Positions 48,517 to 60,691 of a stretch of DNA of 64,000 nt are shown here, piece by piece; the stretch's first letter is position 1; each line of letters starts with the position of its first letter. The stretch is from Sciurus carolinensis. Its lineage: Eukaryota > Chordata > Mammalia > Rodentia > Sciuridae. The position numbers were made by a program, and so were the translations under genes. The notes under the pieces are model-generated. The model made no database searches, had not been told where the DNA came from, and worked only from the letters and a program-made list of their open reading frames with translations. The stretch lies in assembly GCF_902686445.1 (NCBI RefSeq), contig NC_062213.1, positions 53,674,268 through 53,738,267 of the forward strand, written 5' to 3'.

Positions 48517-51500
48517 GTACCTATACTCAAATTATTAATATATTTTATATGTATTGAATTTAAATTATTTTAGTACCTAGCCCCTCTCTGTGGTACATAT
48601 TATTTTAAAAAATAAAGCCTATATATGTTGTCTCTAGTGAATTATCACTAGAATTGATGTCAGTTATTGGCAAGAGAGTTTGCAAATGGCAAAATATTCA
48701 TTCTCAATTATTCATATTAGTTCCTTTGGTTTCTGAATATACAGGATAATTTTCAAACCTCACATTAACATTGTTTTATACAGTCTTATAGCATCATTAT
48801 ATTTGAAAGTAAATGCATCAGATTAAAAATAATTAACCTCATTTCTGAGAACATTTTCTAATGACGTACTTCATTAATATTTAAAGTAGATGACAATCAG
48901 TGAATTCATAAAATCCTTTTAACCACACATGAATACATACATTTCAGGCACACTTTATATTTTTAAAGACAGTTTCAAAAGCTTTATTCCAGTTCTCAAA
49001 ATAGATATTGACTTAAAAATTACAAGGTGTGATAAAGTTGGTATCTGAATCAGTTCTTTGAAGAGTGGCAATCCTTTAGCTAGAATTTTTAAAGAACTGA
49101 TCCTTAACTCCACAGTTTCAAAAAGGATGTTTAGTCCCTCTAAGTAAAGATTATTGGCCTCTTAAAAATCTACTTCACATCGACTAAGTGGAGACGTGCT
49201 CAATGTGTAAGGTATAATTTCAATTTAAGTATTTATCTTGATGGATAAACTTGATTAGTGTATTATATGTTTGTGAACGAACTTTCTCCTTGAAAAAAAT
49301 TCCAACAGGATGACATATTTTAACATGTATTTGACTAAGTTCAGATTCAGGGTCAGGGAAGTTACAAATTTGATGAGTTGTTAGTACCAGTGGTATTAAA
49401 CCATAACTGGGTGCTTCATTGATTAATCAATTACCAAATATTTAATTAGTCCTACTCTGCACTAGGTACTGCACTAGGTCCTCCACTAGAAGTGGAGATA
49501 AAGCCAGGAAGATATAGCCCCTGACCTAGAACATCACTAAAATGCTGTGGTTAGAATGTGAAAGGAAAATGTTGAAGTCAGAGTAACATAGAGCAAGAAG
49601 GTTTTGTCTGGTCAGAGGAGATTCCAGATCTAGATAAAGTCTACCAGTAAGTTTACTCTATACTGATGGTTTTCCATTTGATTATTTTATCCTTTAAATA
49701 TGCTAGTGAACAAGGCATGGTGAAATTCTGCTTTGTTACTTTTCTCTTAAAAAAAGTCTTCTATTTTTTAAAACACTTAATCACATGTAGTTTAATTCAA
49801 AGAATTCTGAGTGTGTCTATAATTTGACCCATAGTTAAACTGCATACACAAATGAAGTTGAAGAGACTTCCATACTCTATTTCTTGTATCTACATATTAA
49901 CAAGTTAAGAAGTACAAGGTAATTTTGCAGGTCATGTTCTATTCTGATTCTATGTTGTAATGCTTTTTATAATTCTTCCATAACCCTATTCTTCTCTATT
50001 GTGAATACGAGCATTTTGAGCAGCAGGGGGTTTGTCTTATTAGCTATCATGACCATAGCATCTGGTATAGTGATAGTGAGACTATTCTGTATATAGAAAT
50101 GAACAACTAAAAGCTCACATCACTGATTGCCATAAGGAAGTTTATTTTTTCTATCATTATTTTGCAAGGAAGAAAACAGACTATTCTAATTTTCCTTTAG
50201 AAAAGAGACTTTTAAAATATAATTTCCTAACTCTAGGAATCCTTCTAATTGATGATCACAAATTCCTATTGGTTGAAAAGGGAATGCTTTTACATTGTTT
50301 TTTCTTTTTAAAGGTAATAACTGATTAAAATACTAATTAAAATAATATAAAAGTATATAAGTAAACATAAAAGAACAATCTATCTTCCCCATTCTAGAAA
50401 GGATGAGTTCTAAGATTTAAGCTGTAATTGAGTGGATAATTGAATGTTTGCAGAATAGCGAGATGTTTTCAAATGCTATCCTCAAACTATCATGTTTCAC
50501 TTCATCCTAAAGCAGTGATTACAGGTGCTTCACAATTCCTGCCCTCAGTGTCCGGACGTTTGTTAGGCAGTGATTCTTCATGTTTCTTTTACAACTACCT
50601 TTCCCCATTGTTTCAAAGCATGTTATTTGCTATTTTGAATGTATGCTATATTTATCACAATACCCTGTTGTTTTGGTAAGTATGTTAGGATAAACAACCT
50701 TTTTAATAAGAGGAATACTTGCTCAGATCATTATGAATATTGTTCAAGAATGTATTCTAATATAATGAAATCGCATGCATCTGGGTGATTTTCAAGAAAT
50801 ACAGGTTTTTATTGTGATACAGCAAAGCAAGAAGCAAAAATAAAAGTTAAAGAAAAGGAAATGGATTTTTTTTATTATTGATAGCTCTATTGAAATACTA
50901 ACTAGCAGGTTTATTGAAAGCAAAAAAGATATTTTATTCAAAGCAGCAATTTACAATTCAATATACAGAATAATTTTTAGTGCAAAATCCAAGCTACAAC
51001 TTATAACTGTAACTTTGAGTAAATTGCTAGCATGATAGTTATATTGCAAATAAATGAGGACTGGTTTTTCATTTATTTGTTATATTAGAGTTATAATTGA
51101 AATAGTTATTTTGATCAAATAAGGAATTCTTTCTCTAACTTCAACCAATATTAGATCACTCTATGGTAACAACTTTCATCTATTGTTTTCAATACTGTCC
51201 CTCAAATAAACACATGAAACAATCTTCAAACCCACTAAGCATGAAGATATTACAATCAGCAAGTGACTTTCCACATCATGTGTGATTATTTTCTTTGTAC
51301 TATGATAAAGTGATATAATTCTTGTCCATTCTAAAATTTACTGAATTACAGTTCATTTCTAATTTGCAGTAGAAAAACAAAACTGTACATGAAAGAATAA
51401 AGAAATTACCAACTTTATTTAGAAAATAATCACAATGAAGTTTTGATTAGTTATTTTATTTTGACCTAAGAAGCAATAACATTTGCAAAACAGGGGTGAG

Positions 51501-54183
51501 ACACTATTAGAGCCCCTGTGATTTAGGGCTTGAGTTGAAAAAGAAAGGAAATTCTAGAATTTACATAGTGGTTCAAAGGACCACTGGCAGGTCAAGATTT
51601 AAGTCACTTACTTTGTTTTTTTGCAGATGAAGCATGAAACGAATTTGGTAAAAATATCAAAATCCCATGTTAATTTAAACCAAGTATCACATCTTACAAA
51701 CTATAAACTAGAAAAATTTAGAAACTGTATAATGTGTTGAAATGAGCCATTCTTAAAATTAACTAAAGTAGCATATTGCACAAAAAGAAATAATAGAACT
51801 AATGCCTTAAATTTTGAATTTCCTTTAGATCACTGATCATTATTATAGATCTAGATTCTGCATTAAAAGTTTTATATAGCACTATAGGGAGTAGTAGTCT
51901 AGTACACTTTGTCAGTTTTGCTTATAGTTTACCCTTGTCCCTGAATGTCATTCCATATAAAAATGGACCTAACCAATAAGAACCTTCACAGTATGTATTG
52001 AAAAGCTTTCCTCAATTTTTCATTTTTTGCTCTTATATTTCCAGGTCACTGCAGCCAAAGTTGTACACTTTCCTAACCCATCTGCACTTTGGCACACACT
52101 GGAAGATTTTAAAATTTTGCATGAGTTAGCACCTCAGGGTTGAGTTGAGAGTTTCTGAAAAGAAAACGTGTAAGACTTTACTAGGGAATGAACATTTATT
52201 GAGAGCTTATGTGTCAGTCAGTGTGTAAATAGTTTACATGGATCATTTTATTAAATCTTTATGATATACTTCCGAAATATGTATGGTCACAAACTAAATC
52301 AACTTATTTGGCAAATGAATAAAACAAGTTTCAGTGCAGTTAACCTACTTTTGCAAAAGTATCCATCATGCAATACTCAGTACTTGAAGACCAGCTCTGT
52401 CTGATATTAACATTGGTTAATAGTAATATACCAACATTAATTTCTTCGTCTCACAAATGCTCACTCTGATTTCTCCAAATGGTTCAAACCTAAATGAAAT
52501 GTGATATATGCTAGATTGGATCACAGGAAAATCAAAGAGCACTGGTGAAAATCTTAATAAAGTCTCTGCTTTGACTAATAAAAATATACCAATGATAATT
52601 TCTTAGTTTTGACAATGTGTCATGATTATGTAAGTGGTTAATATTAGAAAAAAAACAATGAAATGTTTATGGGAATGCCTTGTATTATTTTTTTCAATAA
52701 ATTTAAAATTTTTCCAATTAGTTAAATATCAAAAGGAAAACTTATCAAAGTACATCCAGTATAATGAAGTGATCATTCATTGAATTGAAATGGCAAAAAC
52801 TGGAAAGTGGAATATTTTTGCCTTTTTTTCCTTTTTTAAAAGTCTTTATACTTTGTAGTCACTCCTCTTAACGCTTCATTTCATAGAAACACATATTTCA
52901 CTCTCAATGTGATATGGTGGCTTTATTCCTAATAAGCAGCATTATATAAAAATTGTGTTCAAATATTTCAATAAGAAAACAGAGAAAGACTAGGTAACAG
53001 AGGCATTCATATTCTTGTCATTTCGCTTTTAGTAATTCCTCTGACAAAGGTGTTTTCTTATTATGGCTATAATTTTATGTTTATTAAAATAAACACCTTT
53101 CAACAAGCTTCTGTTTTTTAATAATGGACTTTTGACCAAGGGCAACTTTTCCATTTCTAGAGTTTTAATTTCTGAGGACCATTAATGCAGCCATACATGT
53201 CTATTTTTATCAAGTTGGCACCCATTGTTATGAAAATTAAAACAAAATCACTTAGGGTTATTGCTACGAGTGCATTTTATTACTTCTAACACAACCTCTT
53301 AACTGTTGTCAGGATTTACTAATTATTTTTGTCTTACTTTTTCTCTGCTGGTGCCCCAGCATCTTGATAATTGCCTGAAAGATAATAGGTACTCAAAAAA
53401 ATTTTCAGCAAGAATTATAAAAATGCATGGTATAGAAAAAATGTCTGTATTGCAGTTACTAAGCATTTTCAATTAATTGATTTTAATGCTGATTTATGTA
53501 CATCATGCTTTCTTCCCAGAGAAACTAAGGTGATATATTCATATATTCATATATTCATATGTGTACACATACATGCACACACAAGAAAATGAAATAAAAC
53601 TAGAACAAAGGGGATAAGAAATGAAAGACAAAGGCCAAACAAGAAACAGAAAATAAAGTCAAGAATTGAGTTATAAGGCACAAATAATTCTGTAAAACTC
53701 CCCAAATACATTTACTAGCATCAGAACAAAATACTTGCCTATAAAATTTCTAATAGTAAAAATAAAAACAGAATCATTATCCGTACTCACAGGATGCCTA
53801 GTGTTAGCCCAATTGCTTAGCATAAGCCCAGGTACTCCTGACAAAAGAGAAAAATGACATTTTTCCTTGTACTTTTCAGGAAACCACATGTTGTATAAAT
53901 ATCTAATCAATGTCCTCATGAATTCATTCCAATAAAGACAAATAAGTCATCCAGGTCTATTCTTGGAAATGCCTGTTCCCTAGTGTAAAGGGTTTCAAGT
54001 TGCAGATGCATTTAGAAAAACTAAATGTTCTACTATCAAGGGAACTCAGGTATATATTCCTTTTTTTTTCTGATTTACTATGTAACTACTTTCAGAGCAT
54101 CAGGACATTTGAATGGTACATTTAAGACAGCCCCCTTTTTCCAGTCCTCTCTCTTTCTCTTTCCTTCTGAACTTGAGCTTAGT
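48517..54183. other. Unassigned AT-rich non-coding DNA with weak L2/MIR traces
   Basis: No gene is recognised. Possible L2 pieces lie at 49430-49545 ('ctctgcactaggtactgcac' then 'agatatagcccctgacc') and 49990-50110. A probable antisense MIR lies at 52190-52370. A short (ATATTCAT)n-like tandem lies at 53536-53562. Confidence 0.45.
52190..52370 (-). mobile_element. Antisense MIR fragment (probable)
   Basis: The plus strand has 'gaacatttattgagagctta', 'agtttacatggatcatttta' and 'ttaaatctttatgatatac', the antisense order of the MIR 3' part. Confidence 0.55.
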
Positions 54184-54192
54184 TTCAGAATC

Positions 54193-54193
54193 C

Positions 54194-54227
<34 letters not shown>

Positions 54228-54421
54228 GTACCAGTCATTGAACCCAGCAGCATGTAACCCCTGAGGCACATCCCCATCACTTTTTGTATTTTATTTAGAG
54301 ACAAGACTCACTGAGTTGTTTAGGGACTTACTAAGTTGCTGAGGCTGACTTTGAACTTGGGATCCTTCTGCCTCAGTCACCTGGGCTCTGGAATTATAGG
54401 CGTGCACCATCATGCCTGGCG
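54193..54421 (-). mobile_element. B1-dID-type composite SINE with long tail
   Basis: A 32-base T-run (54195-54226) is the reversed A-tail. It is followed by the reverse ID part ('ggtaccagtcattgaaccca') and the reverse B1 part ('gagacaagactcactgagtt' to 'gtgcaccatcatgcctggcg'). Flanking TTCAGAATC (54184-54192) and TTCAGGATC (54422-54430) match at 8 of 9 bases, consistent with a target duplication. Confidence 0.88.
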
Positions 54422-54466
54422 TTCAGGATCATTTTTTCACTGCTGAAGTTAGTAGTTAACTATGGG

Positions 54467-54782
54467 GGTTTCTGCCATATCCCACGTGGATGAGAAGAGG
54501 GTTAACTGCGGGAGGACAATGTTGGCTATAAATCAATCAATTACCCATAAACTTATCTAATCAATAAACACACAAGAGCCAATACTCATTTTAAATGAGA
54601 GAGTATGTGACAGGATCAGGCCATACCAGATCTGACTTACTACTCCTTTATTTATAGTCTCACAGGTAAAGGGAGCCAAGACCAGGAGGAACTTCCTCTG
54701 TGATGAACAGGATGGAATGGAGTTAGGGGAGCCATTTTCTCAGGGAAACTAACATAGAACTATACAGGGAACCACTCCCACA
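54467..54782 (-). mobile_element. ERVK-like LTR, same family as the split 12-kb LTR
   Basis: The reverse complement starts TGTGGGAGTGG and ends with ACCCCCATA. It aligns end to end with the two parts at 12092-12239 and 15135-15337, sharing 'aaatggctccccta', 'ctataaataaa', 'cttgtgtgtttattgattag' and 'cctcccgcagttaaccct'. The terminal CA reads TA here, a likely point change. I found no matching target duplication, and no internal viral sequence is visible on either side. Confidence 0.85.
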
Positions 54783-55551
54783 CAGCACCACACATTCCCT
54801 GGCAATCTGGGACAAAACTCTAAGACTGCCAGTTCCTAGAAGTCAAGCTCTGGGTCCCATGGCTCAACCTCGTTTGATTCTGCTAGATAAGGATGGCTCC
54901 CCACAGTTAACCAGTACTAAATGGTTTCTTTTTTCATACAAAATAGAGTACATGGGATATTCATTATCTAGAAGGATAGACTACATATTATTTAGTCCAA
55001 CTTTTACATATATCATTACTGTGAAACTATTAATCAGTTTTAAGTGCCAATGAATTGGAAATTATACTCCCTGAGTAAATATTGAGAATATAACTTTTCT
55101 GTTTCCAGGGAACTAGATCCATATTCTTTAATACTCAAAGGCTCATCATCATGATGAAAAAGTAATAATTAATTTTCATTGAAATTTTACTCCTGGCGAA
55201 GCATTGTATTAACCACTTTTCTTGAAATATTTTTCTATTTTAATCCTTACAACTTTACAAGGTTGCTATTATCATCAACTAAGATGAAGGTGGAGAACTG
55301 AAACAAGTTAAAATTGCAATCTTCTGATACAATATGTGATATTTACTTAAATGAGTGACTCATCTACTTTTATTTGGAGGAAGACCATGTGAAGACCTTT
55401 TGGCAGGATCAGGAGTCACTCCGTCAGCATAACTTGGAATGCATTATCCATCTCCCAATCAAAACTGAACAAATAAAATATGTATTTGAGTTTACAAAAA
55501 GTATAGATTTAAGCTTGATTAAGATTTCAAGGTTTAAAGTTAAAAGAAATA
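54783..55551. other. Unassigned non-coding DNA with possible MIR
   Basis: No gene is recognised. An antisense MIR-like piece lies at about 55165-55320 ('gcattgtattaaccactttt', 'attttaatccttacaacttt', 'aaggttgctattatcatca'). Confidence 0.45.
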
Positions 55552-55565
55552 AAGATTTTTATTTT

Positions 55566-55769
55566 TTTATTTTTTTTGTTTATTTATTTATTTTTAACGT
55601 TTACATAGGGTAATGATGTTTATTTTTATTCCCTTCCCCCCCACTCCTCCCACCCCTCTTTTCCCTCTATACAGTCCTTCTTTCCTTCATTCTTACCACT
55701 CTCCTTAGCCTAACTCTAAACCTAACCCTAAACCTAATGCTAATCCCTCCCAACCCCCATTATATGTCC
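55566..55769 (-). other. L1 3' UTR with telomere-like tract and early end
   Basis: The plus strand carries a pyrimidine-rich block (about 55630-55685) and then 'cctaactctaaacctaaccc' with further CCTAA-like hexamers at about 55707-55745. This is the complement of the TTAGGG-like tract in the 12.2-kb copy. The element sequence stops soon after 'accctatgtaaa' and passes into an AAAT/A-rich tail. The other copy continues for about 75 more bases, so this one ends early. Confidence 0.88.
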
Positions 55770-58700
55770 TCATCCGCTTATCAGCGAGATCATTCGTCCT
55801 TTAGTTTTTTGAGATTGGCTTATCTCACTTAGCATGATATTCTCCAATTTCGTCCATTTGCCTACAAATGCCATAATTTTATCATTCTTCATTGCGGAGT
55901 AATATTCCATTGTATAAATATGCCACAGTTTCTTTATCCATTCATCAACTGAAGGGCATCTAGGTTGGTTCCACAATCTGGCTATGGTGAATTGAGCAGC
56001 AATGAACATTGATGTGGCTGTATCTCTGTAGTCTGCTGATTTTAAGTCCTTTGGGTATAGGCCAAGGAGTGGGATGGCTGAGTCAAATGGTGTTTCCATT
56101 CCAAGCTTTCTGAGGAATCTCCATACTGCTTTCCAGAGTGGCTGCACTAATTTGCAATCCCACCAGCAATGTATGAGTGTTCCTTTTTCACCACATCCTC
56201 GCCAACACCTATTGTTGCTTGTGTTCTTGATAATCGCCATTCTAATTGGGGTGAGATGAAATCTTAGGATAGTTTTGATTTGCATTTCCCTTATTACTAG
56301 GGATGTTGAACATTTTTTCATATATGTGTTGATTACTTGTACATCTTCTTCTGTGAAGTGTCTGTTCATTTCCTTAGCCCATTTGTTGATTGGATTATTT
56401 GTATTCTTCATGTAGAGTTTTTTGAGTTCTTTATAGATTTTGGAAATTAGCGCTCTATCTGAGGTATGGTTGGCAAAGATAGTCTCCCACTCTGTAGGCT
56501 CTCTCTTCACATTTCTGATAGTTTCCTTTACTGAGAGAAAGCTTTTTAGTTTGAATCTATCCCAGTTGTTGATTCTTGCTTTTATTTCTTGTGCTATGGG
56601 AGTCCTGTTAAGGAAGTCTGATCCTAAGCCAACAAGTTGAAGATTTGGACCTACTTTTTCTTCTATAAGATGAAGGGTCTCTGGTCTGATTCCGAGGTCC
56701 TTGATCCATTTTGAGTTGAGTTTTGTGTAGGGTGAGAGATAGGGGTTTAATTTCATTCTATTGCATATGGTTTTCCAGTTTTTCCAGCACCATTTGTTGA
56801 AGAGGCTATCTTTTCTCCATTGCATATTTTTGGAACTTTTGTCTAGTATTAGAAAATTGTATTTATTTGGGTTTGTGTCCATGTCCTCTATTCTGTACCA
56901 TTGATCTACCTGTCTATTTTGGTACCAATACCATGCCGTTTTTGTTACTATTGCTTTGTAGTAGAGTTGAAGATCTGGTATTGCAATACCCCCTGCTTCG
57001 CTCTTGCTACTGAGGATTGCTTTAGCTATTCTAGGTTTTTTATTCTTCCAGAAGAATTTCATAATTGCTTGCTCTATTTCTGCAAGGTACATCATTGGGA
57101 TTTTAATTGGAATTGCATTGAATCTGTATAGCACTTTAGGTAGTATAGCCATTTTGACAATATTAATTCTGCCTATCCAAGAACATGGGAGATCTTTCCA
57201 TCTTCTAAGGTTTTCTTGAATTTCTTTCTTTAGTGTTCTGTAGTTCTCATTGTAGAGGTCTTTCACCTCTTTTGTGAGATTGATTCCCAAGTATTTTATT
57301 TTTTTCGATGCTATTGTGAATGGGGTAGTTTTCCTAATTTCTCTTTCTGAAGATTCATCACTTATGTATAAAAATGCATTGGATTTATGAGCATTGATCT
57401 TGTAACCTGCTACTTTACTGAATTCACTTATGAGTTCTAAAAGTTTTCTGGTGGAATTTCCAGGTTCCTCTAAATATATAATCATGTCATCAGCGAACAG
57501 GGATAGTTTGAGTTCTCCTTTTCCTATTCGGATCCCTTTAATTTCTTTGGTTTGTCTGATTGCTCTGGCTAAAGTCTCAAGGACGATGTTGAATAGAAGC
57601 GGTGAAAGAGGGCATCCCTGCCTTGTTCCAGATTTTAGGGGGAACGCTTTCAGTTTTTCACCATTTAGAATGATATTAGCCATGGGCTTAGTGTAGATTG
57701 CCTTTATAATGTTAAGGAATGTTCCCACTACCCCAATTTTTTCTAGTGTTTTGAGCATGAAGGGATGCTGTATTTTATCGAATGCTTTTTCTGCATCTAT
57801 TGAAATAATCATGTGATTCTTAACTTTAAGTCTGTTGATATGGGGAATGACATTTATTGATTTCCGAATGTTGAACCAACCTTGCATCCCTGGGATAAAA
57901 CCCACTTGATCGTGGTGCACTATCTTTTTAATATGTATTTGTATGCGATTTGCTAAAATTTTGTTGAGAATTTTTGCGTCGATGTTCATTAAGGATATTG
58001 GTCTGAAATTTTCTTTCCTCGATGTGTCTCTGTCTGGTTTAGGTATCAGGGTGATATTGGCTTCATAGAACGAGTTTGGGAGGGTTCCCTCCTCTTCTAT
58101 TTCATGGAGTAGTTTGAGGAGTATTGGAATGAGCTCTTCTTTAAAGGTTTTGTAGAACTCGGCTGAGAACCCATCTGGTCCTGGACTTTTCTTTGTTGGT
58201 AGGCTTTTGATGACCTCTTCTATTTCATTGCTTGAAATTGGTTTATTTAAATTGTGTATGTCCTCCTCGTTCAGTTTAGGTAATTCATATGTCTCTAGAA
58301 ATTTGTTGATATCTTCGAGGTTTTCTTTTTTGTTGGAGTATAGATTTTCGAAATAGCTTCTAATTATGTTTTGTATTTCACCATGTCTGTTGTGATGTTT
58401 CCTTGTTCATTCCGAATTTTAGTAATTTGAGTTTTCTCCCTCTTTCTCTTAGTGTGGCTAAGGGTTTATCAATTTTATTTATTTTTTCAAAGAACCAACT
58501 ATTTATTTTGTTAATTTTTCCGATTGTTTCTTTTGTTTTGATTTCGTTGATTTCGGCTCTGATTTTAACTATTTCCTGTCTTCTACTACTTTTGGTATTG
58601 GTCTGCTCTTCTTTTTCTAGTGCTTTGAGCTGTAGTGTTAAGTCGTTTATTTGTTGATTTCTACTTCTTTTTTTGAATGCACCCCATGAAATAAATCTTC

Positions 58701-59613
58701 CTCTAAGTACTGCTTTCATAGTGTCCCAGAGATTTTGATATGATGTGTCTTTGTTCTCGTTGACTTCTAAGAATTTTTTTATTTCCCTCCTGATGTCTTC
58801 TGTTATCCATTCATCATATAATAGTGTATTATTTAATCTCCAGGTATTGGAGAAGTTTCTGTTTTTTATTCTGTCATTTATTTCTAATTTCAATCCATTA
58901 TGATCTGATAGAGTACAAGGTAGTATCTCTATCTTCTTGTATTTGCTAACAGTAGCTTTGTGGCATAAAATATGGTCTATTTTAGAGAAGGATCCATGTG
59001 CTGCTGAGAAGAAAGTGTATTCGTTCTTTGTTGGATGGTTTATTCTATATATGTCCGTTAAGTCTAAGTTGTTGATTGTGTTGTTGAGATCTATAGTTTC
59101 TTTATTCAATTTTTGTTTGGACGATCTATCCAGTGGTGAGAGAGGTGTGTTAAAATCGCCTAGTATGATTGTGTTGTGGTCTATTTGATTTCTGTAATTG
59201 AGAAGGATTTGTTTGACGTACATGGATGAGCCAATGTTCGGGGCATAGATATTTATGATTGCTATGTCTTGCTGATTTATGCTTCCCTTAAGCAGCATGT
59301 AATGTCCTTCTTTATCCCTTCTGACTAGTTTTGGTTTGAAGTCCACATTATCTGAGATGAGGATGGATACTCCAGCTTTTTTGCTGTGTCCGTGTGCATG
59401 GTATGTTTTTCCCCATCCTTTCACCTTTAGTCTATGGGTGTCTCTTTCTATGAGATGAGTCTCTTGCAGGCAGCATATTGTTGGATTTTTCTTTTTAATC
59501 CAATCTGCCAGTCTGTGTCTTTTGATTGATGAATTCAGGCCATTAACATTCAGGGTTATTATTGTGATATGATTTGTATTCCCAGTCAATTGACTCATAT
59601 TTGTTTTTGACAT
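55770..59613 (-). pseudogene. L1 ORF2 (endonuclease-reverse transcriptase), two frameshifts
   Basis: The total span would code for about 1,280 residues, the usual L1 ORF2 length. The N-terminal part (59613 to about 58450) is an APE-like endonuclease. It shows the first-strand Asn in LNVNG (about residue 22), QETH (Glu about 51), GDFN (about 152-155) and LSDHNG. The RT part (to 55770) has [19 protein letters not shown] and the catalytic FADD at 57486-57497, and ends with a C-x3-C-x7-H-x4-C cluster. A loss of 1 (mod 3) base near 58448 and a second 1-base loss near 58380 shift the frame, so the endonuclease stops at 58378 after 411 residues. The RT frame is then open from about 58375 through 55770. 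No other stop was seen. Confidence 0.95.
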
Positions 59614-59761
59614 GATTTGGTTTCTCCTTTATTTGGCTATTCCTTTAGGCTAGCACCTCCTGTTGCTGATTTGCATCGTTGTTTTTCATCTCTTCCTCAT
59701 GGAATATTTTGCTGAGAATGTTCTGTAATGCTGGCTTTCTTTTTGTAAATTCCTTTAGCTT

Positions 59762-60691
59762 TTATTTATCATGGAAGGATCTTATTTCATTGTCAAATTT
59801 GAAGGTAAGTTTTGCTGGGTATAAGATTCTTGGTTGGCATCCGTTTTCTTTCAGGGCTTGGTATATGTTGTTCCAGGCCCTTCTGGCTTTTAGGGTCTGG
59901 ATTGAAAAATCTGCTGATGTTCTTATTGGTTTCCCTCTGAATGTAATTTGATTCTTTTCTCTCGCGGCCTTTAAAATTCTGTCTTTATTTTGTATGTTAG
60001 GTATTTTCATAATAATGTGCCTTGGTGTGGGTCTGTTGTAATTTTGTATGTTTGGAGTTCTATAAGCCTCTTGTACTTGGTTTTCCATTTCATTCTTCAG
60101 ATTTGGGAAATTTTCTGTTATTATTTCATTGAATAGAGTGTTCATTCCTTTGGTTTGTTTCTCTAAGCCTTCCTCAATCCCAATAATTCTTAAATTTGGC
60201 CTTTTCATGATATCCCATAATTCTTGTAGATTCTGTTCATGATTTCTCACCATCTTTTCTGTTTGGCCAACTTTGCTTTCAAGATTAAATAATTTGTCTT
60301 CAATGTCTGAGGTTCTGTCTTCCAGGTGTTCTATCCTATTGGTTATGCTTTCTATGGAGTTTTTAACTTGGTTTATTGTTTCCTTCATTTCAAGGATTTC
60401 AGTTTGGTTTTTTTTCAGTATCTCTAACTCTTTATTGAAATGATCTCTTGCTTCCCGTATTTGGTCTTTTAACTGTTGATTGGTGTGATCATGTAATGCC
60501 TGCATTTGCTCTTTCATCTCCTCCTTCAATGCCTGCATTTGCTCTTTCATCTCCTCATTAGCTTCCCTGATCGTTTTAATTACGTACATTCAGAACTCCC
60601 TTTCTGACATTTCTTCTGCTGTGCTGTCATTGGGTTTTATTGATGTAGTATCTAGGTTTGTTTGGGACATTTTCTTCCCCTGTTTTCTCAT
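59762..60691 (-). pseudogene. L1 ORF1 (RNA-binding coiled-coil protein), one nonsense codon
   Basis: ORF1 protein coats L1 RNA as trimers. The ATG at 60689-60691 fits the family start, in a context that resembles the end of this window. The frame would encode about 309 residues. A TGA at 60590-60592 interrupts it after 33 codons; an original CGA mutated at a CpG would explain this. The next ATG (60587-60589) opens 275 residues. In full numbering, a long coiled coil spans about 40-150, an RRM-like core begins near 164 (LRIIGIEEG), and a C-terminal domain with PRHIIMKIP and TFRGKPIR lies near 225-265. The coiled coil contains an exact 11-residue tandem duplication. Translation from the internal ATG would keep all domains. 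Confidence 0.93.
60495..60560 (-). repeat. 33-bp tandem duplication in ORF1 coiled coil
   Basis: Units at 60495-60527 and 60528-60560 are identical for about 29-30 bases. They encode two copies of EMKEQMQAL followed by KE or HD. The insertion preserves the reading frame and adds 11 residues, a length compatible with coiled-coil packing. Confidence 0.95.
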
